Part shown: in pieces, positions 12,171 through 12,573 of the stretch | How positions within the stretch are numbered: position 1 is the stretch's first letter | Layout of the letters: each line of letters opens with the position of its first letter | NCBI GenBank assembly: GCA_007119345.1 | Contig: SKPV01000189.1 | Coordinates: forward strand, 1 to 12,573 | DNA: 12,573 bases | Direction of reading: 5' to 3' | Source of the DNA: Halovivax sp. | GTDB lineage: Archaea > Halobacteriota > Halobacteria > Halobacteriales > Natrialbaceae | The notes under the pieces: generated by a model | What the model was told of the DNA's origin: nothing | Databases searched by the model: none | Seen by the model: only the letters and a program-made list of their open reading frames with translations | Translations under genes and position numbers: made by a program

Positions 12171-12196
12171 CGTCCGAAAACAACGCTACTCGGACG
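12171..12196. terminator. Hairpin after the small acidic gene
   Basis: CGTCCGA (12171-12177) pairs with TCGGACG (12190-12196) around a 12-nt A-rich loop, 6 bp after the stop codon. The position suggests an end-of-transcript structure. No T-tract follows, so the function is tentative. Confidence 0.4.
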
Positions 12197-12311
12197 TTGA
12201 GCCGAGAGATCTGCATTGTAACTGCCTTCCGAGCATTAGGCGAGAAAATCCGTCTGAGGTTCGAAGAGAAGGGGTGCGGATAAAATACGTAAGATATATT
12301 TTCAATATTCG
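12197..12311. other. Spacer with falling GC content
   Basis: 115 bp leading into AT-rich DNA (GATAAAATACG and ATATATTTTCAATATTC near 12277-12310). This is the 3' flank of the minus-strand gene that follows. No gene is recognised; a short open frame has no proper start. Confidence 0.35.
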
Positions 12312-12573
12312 TTAGGATACATCCCCGGAAGCAATGACTGTGAGGGATGCGACTTCGTCCTCTAAGACCACTGGTTCGTCTTCAGTAGTTTGATCGAAAT
12401 AATCTCCATCAGCATAACCATCAATATCGCCTTCAAATGCATAGACAATGTATTCGTCCGGGACACCTCCATAATTTAGAAGATCCTCATTGTCCGAATC
12501 TAAATCATATGTCGCTGAGGCACCCGTAATCGATAGTACTTCGTGCTCATCGGATACTACATAGCCATCACCA
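12312..12573 (-). CDS. 3' end of an AT-rich gene for an acidic protein (start outside window)
   Basis: The last 86 codons and TAA are present; the 5' end lies beyond the right edge. The frame has no internal stop and the protein is strongly acidic (SDEHEVLSITGASATYD, NYGGVPDEYIVYAFEGDIDG, then TEDEPVVLEDEV and the end LTVIASGDVS). Aromatic Tyr in acidic context and a beta-rich pattern suggest an exported or surface protein, such as the C-terminal part of a pilin-like or secreted halophilic protein; this is inference only. Codons such as TTA, GTA, ATT, GAT and TAT dominate, unlike the core genes, so this gene was probably acquired recently from a lower-GC halophile, virus or plasmid. Confidence 0.7.
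   Translation of the reverse strand, partial: GDGYVVSDEHEVLSITGASATYDLDSDNEDLLNYGGVPDEYIVYAFEGDIDGYADGDYFDQTTEDEPVVLEDEVASLTVIASGDVS

Overview
The window is high-GC DNA with strong G/C third-position preference, acidic proteins, leaderless-type TATA boxes and short GTG/TTG starts. With TrmY, DUF2061, AbrB and small haloarchaeal zinc-ribbon proteins, this points to a halophilic archaeon (Halobacteria). It divides into a chromosomal part (1 to about 9161) and an accessory part (about 9162 to 12573).

The chromosomal part is an acyl-CoA/lipid-type neighbourhood. On the minus strand are a class C beta-lactamase-like serine hydrolase (runs off the left edge) and an SDR dehydrogenase. Diverging from them is a plus-strand operon: RidA-family protein, acyl-CoA dehydrogenase (4-base overlap) and a MaoC-type hydratase broken by two apparent single-T deletions. 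On the minus strand follow a class I glutamine amidotransferase-like protein, an AMP-binding acyl-CoA-synthetase-like protein, an alpha/beta hydrolase and a 53-aa zinc finger protein. TrmY (tRNA pseudouridine-54 methyltransferase) and tRNA-Pro(CGG) close this part on the plus strand.

Several of these genes carry catalytic anomalies. RidA lacks the usual arginine. The dehydrogenase has Asp where the catalytic Glu is usual. The synthetase-like protein lacks the P-loop and the C-terminal lysine domain. The hydrolase has Gly in place of the serine nucleophile. Three neighbouring genes also carry in-frame tandem repeats (36, 21 and 21 bp units). Either a catabolic cluster is eroding, or some of these are pseudoenzymes kept for another role.

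The accessory part starts at the tRNA 3' end, which is repeated exactly 130 bp downstream; two large imperfect hairpins lie between the copies. This looks like an att scar of a tRNA-targeted element; no integrase is visible. The region holds small genes typical of haloarchaeal plasmid or provirus debris: DUF2061 membrane protein, a zinc ribbon protein, three small genes apparently broken by in-frame stops, a two-gene membrane-protein operon divergent from an AbrB-type regulator, a small acidic protein, and the 3' end of an AT-rich gene at the right edge. No CRISPR array, rRNA, transposase or complete known defence system was found.
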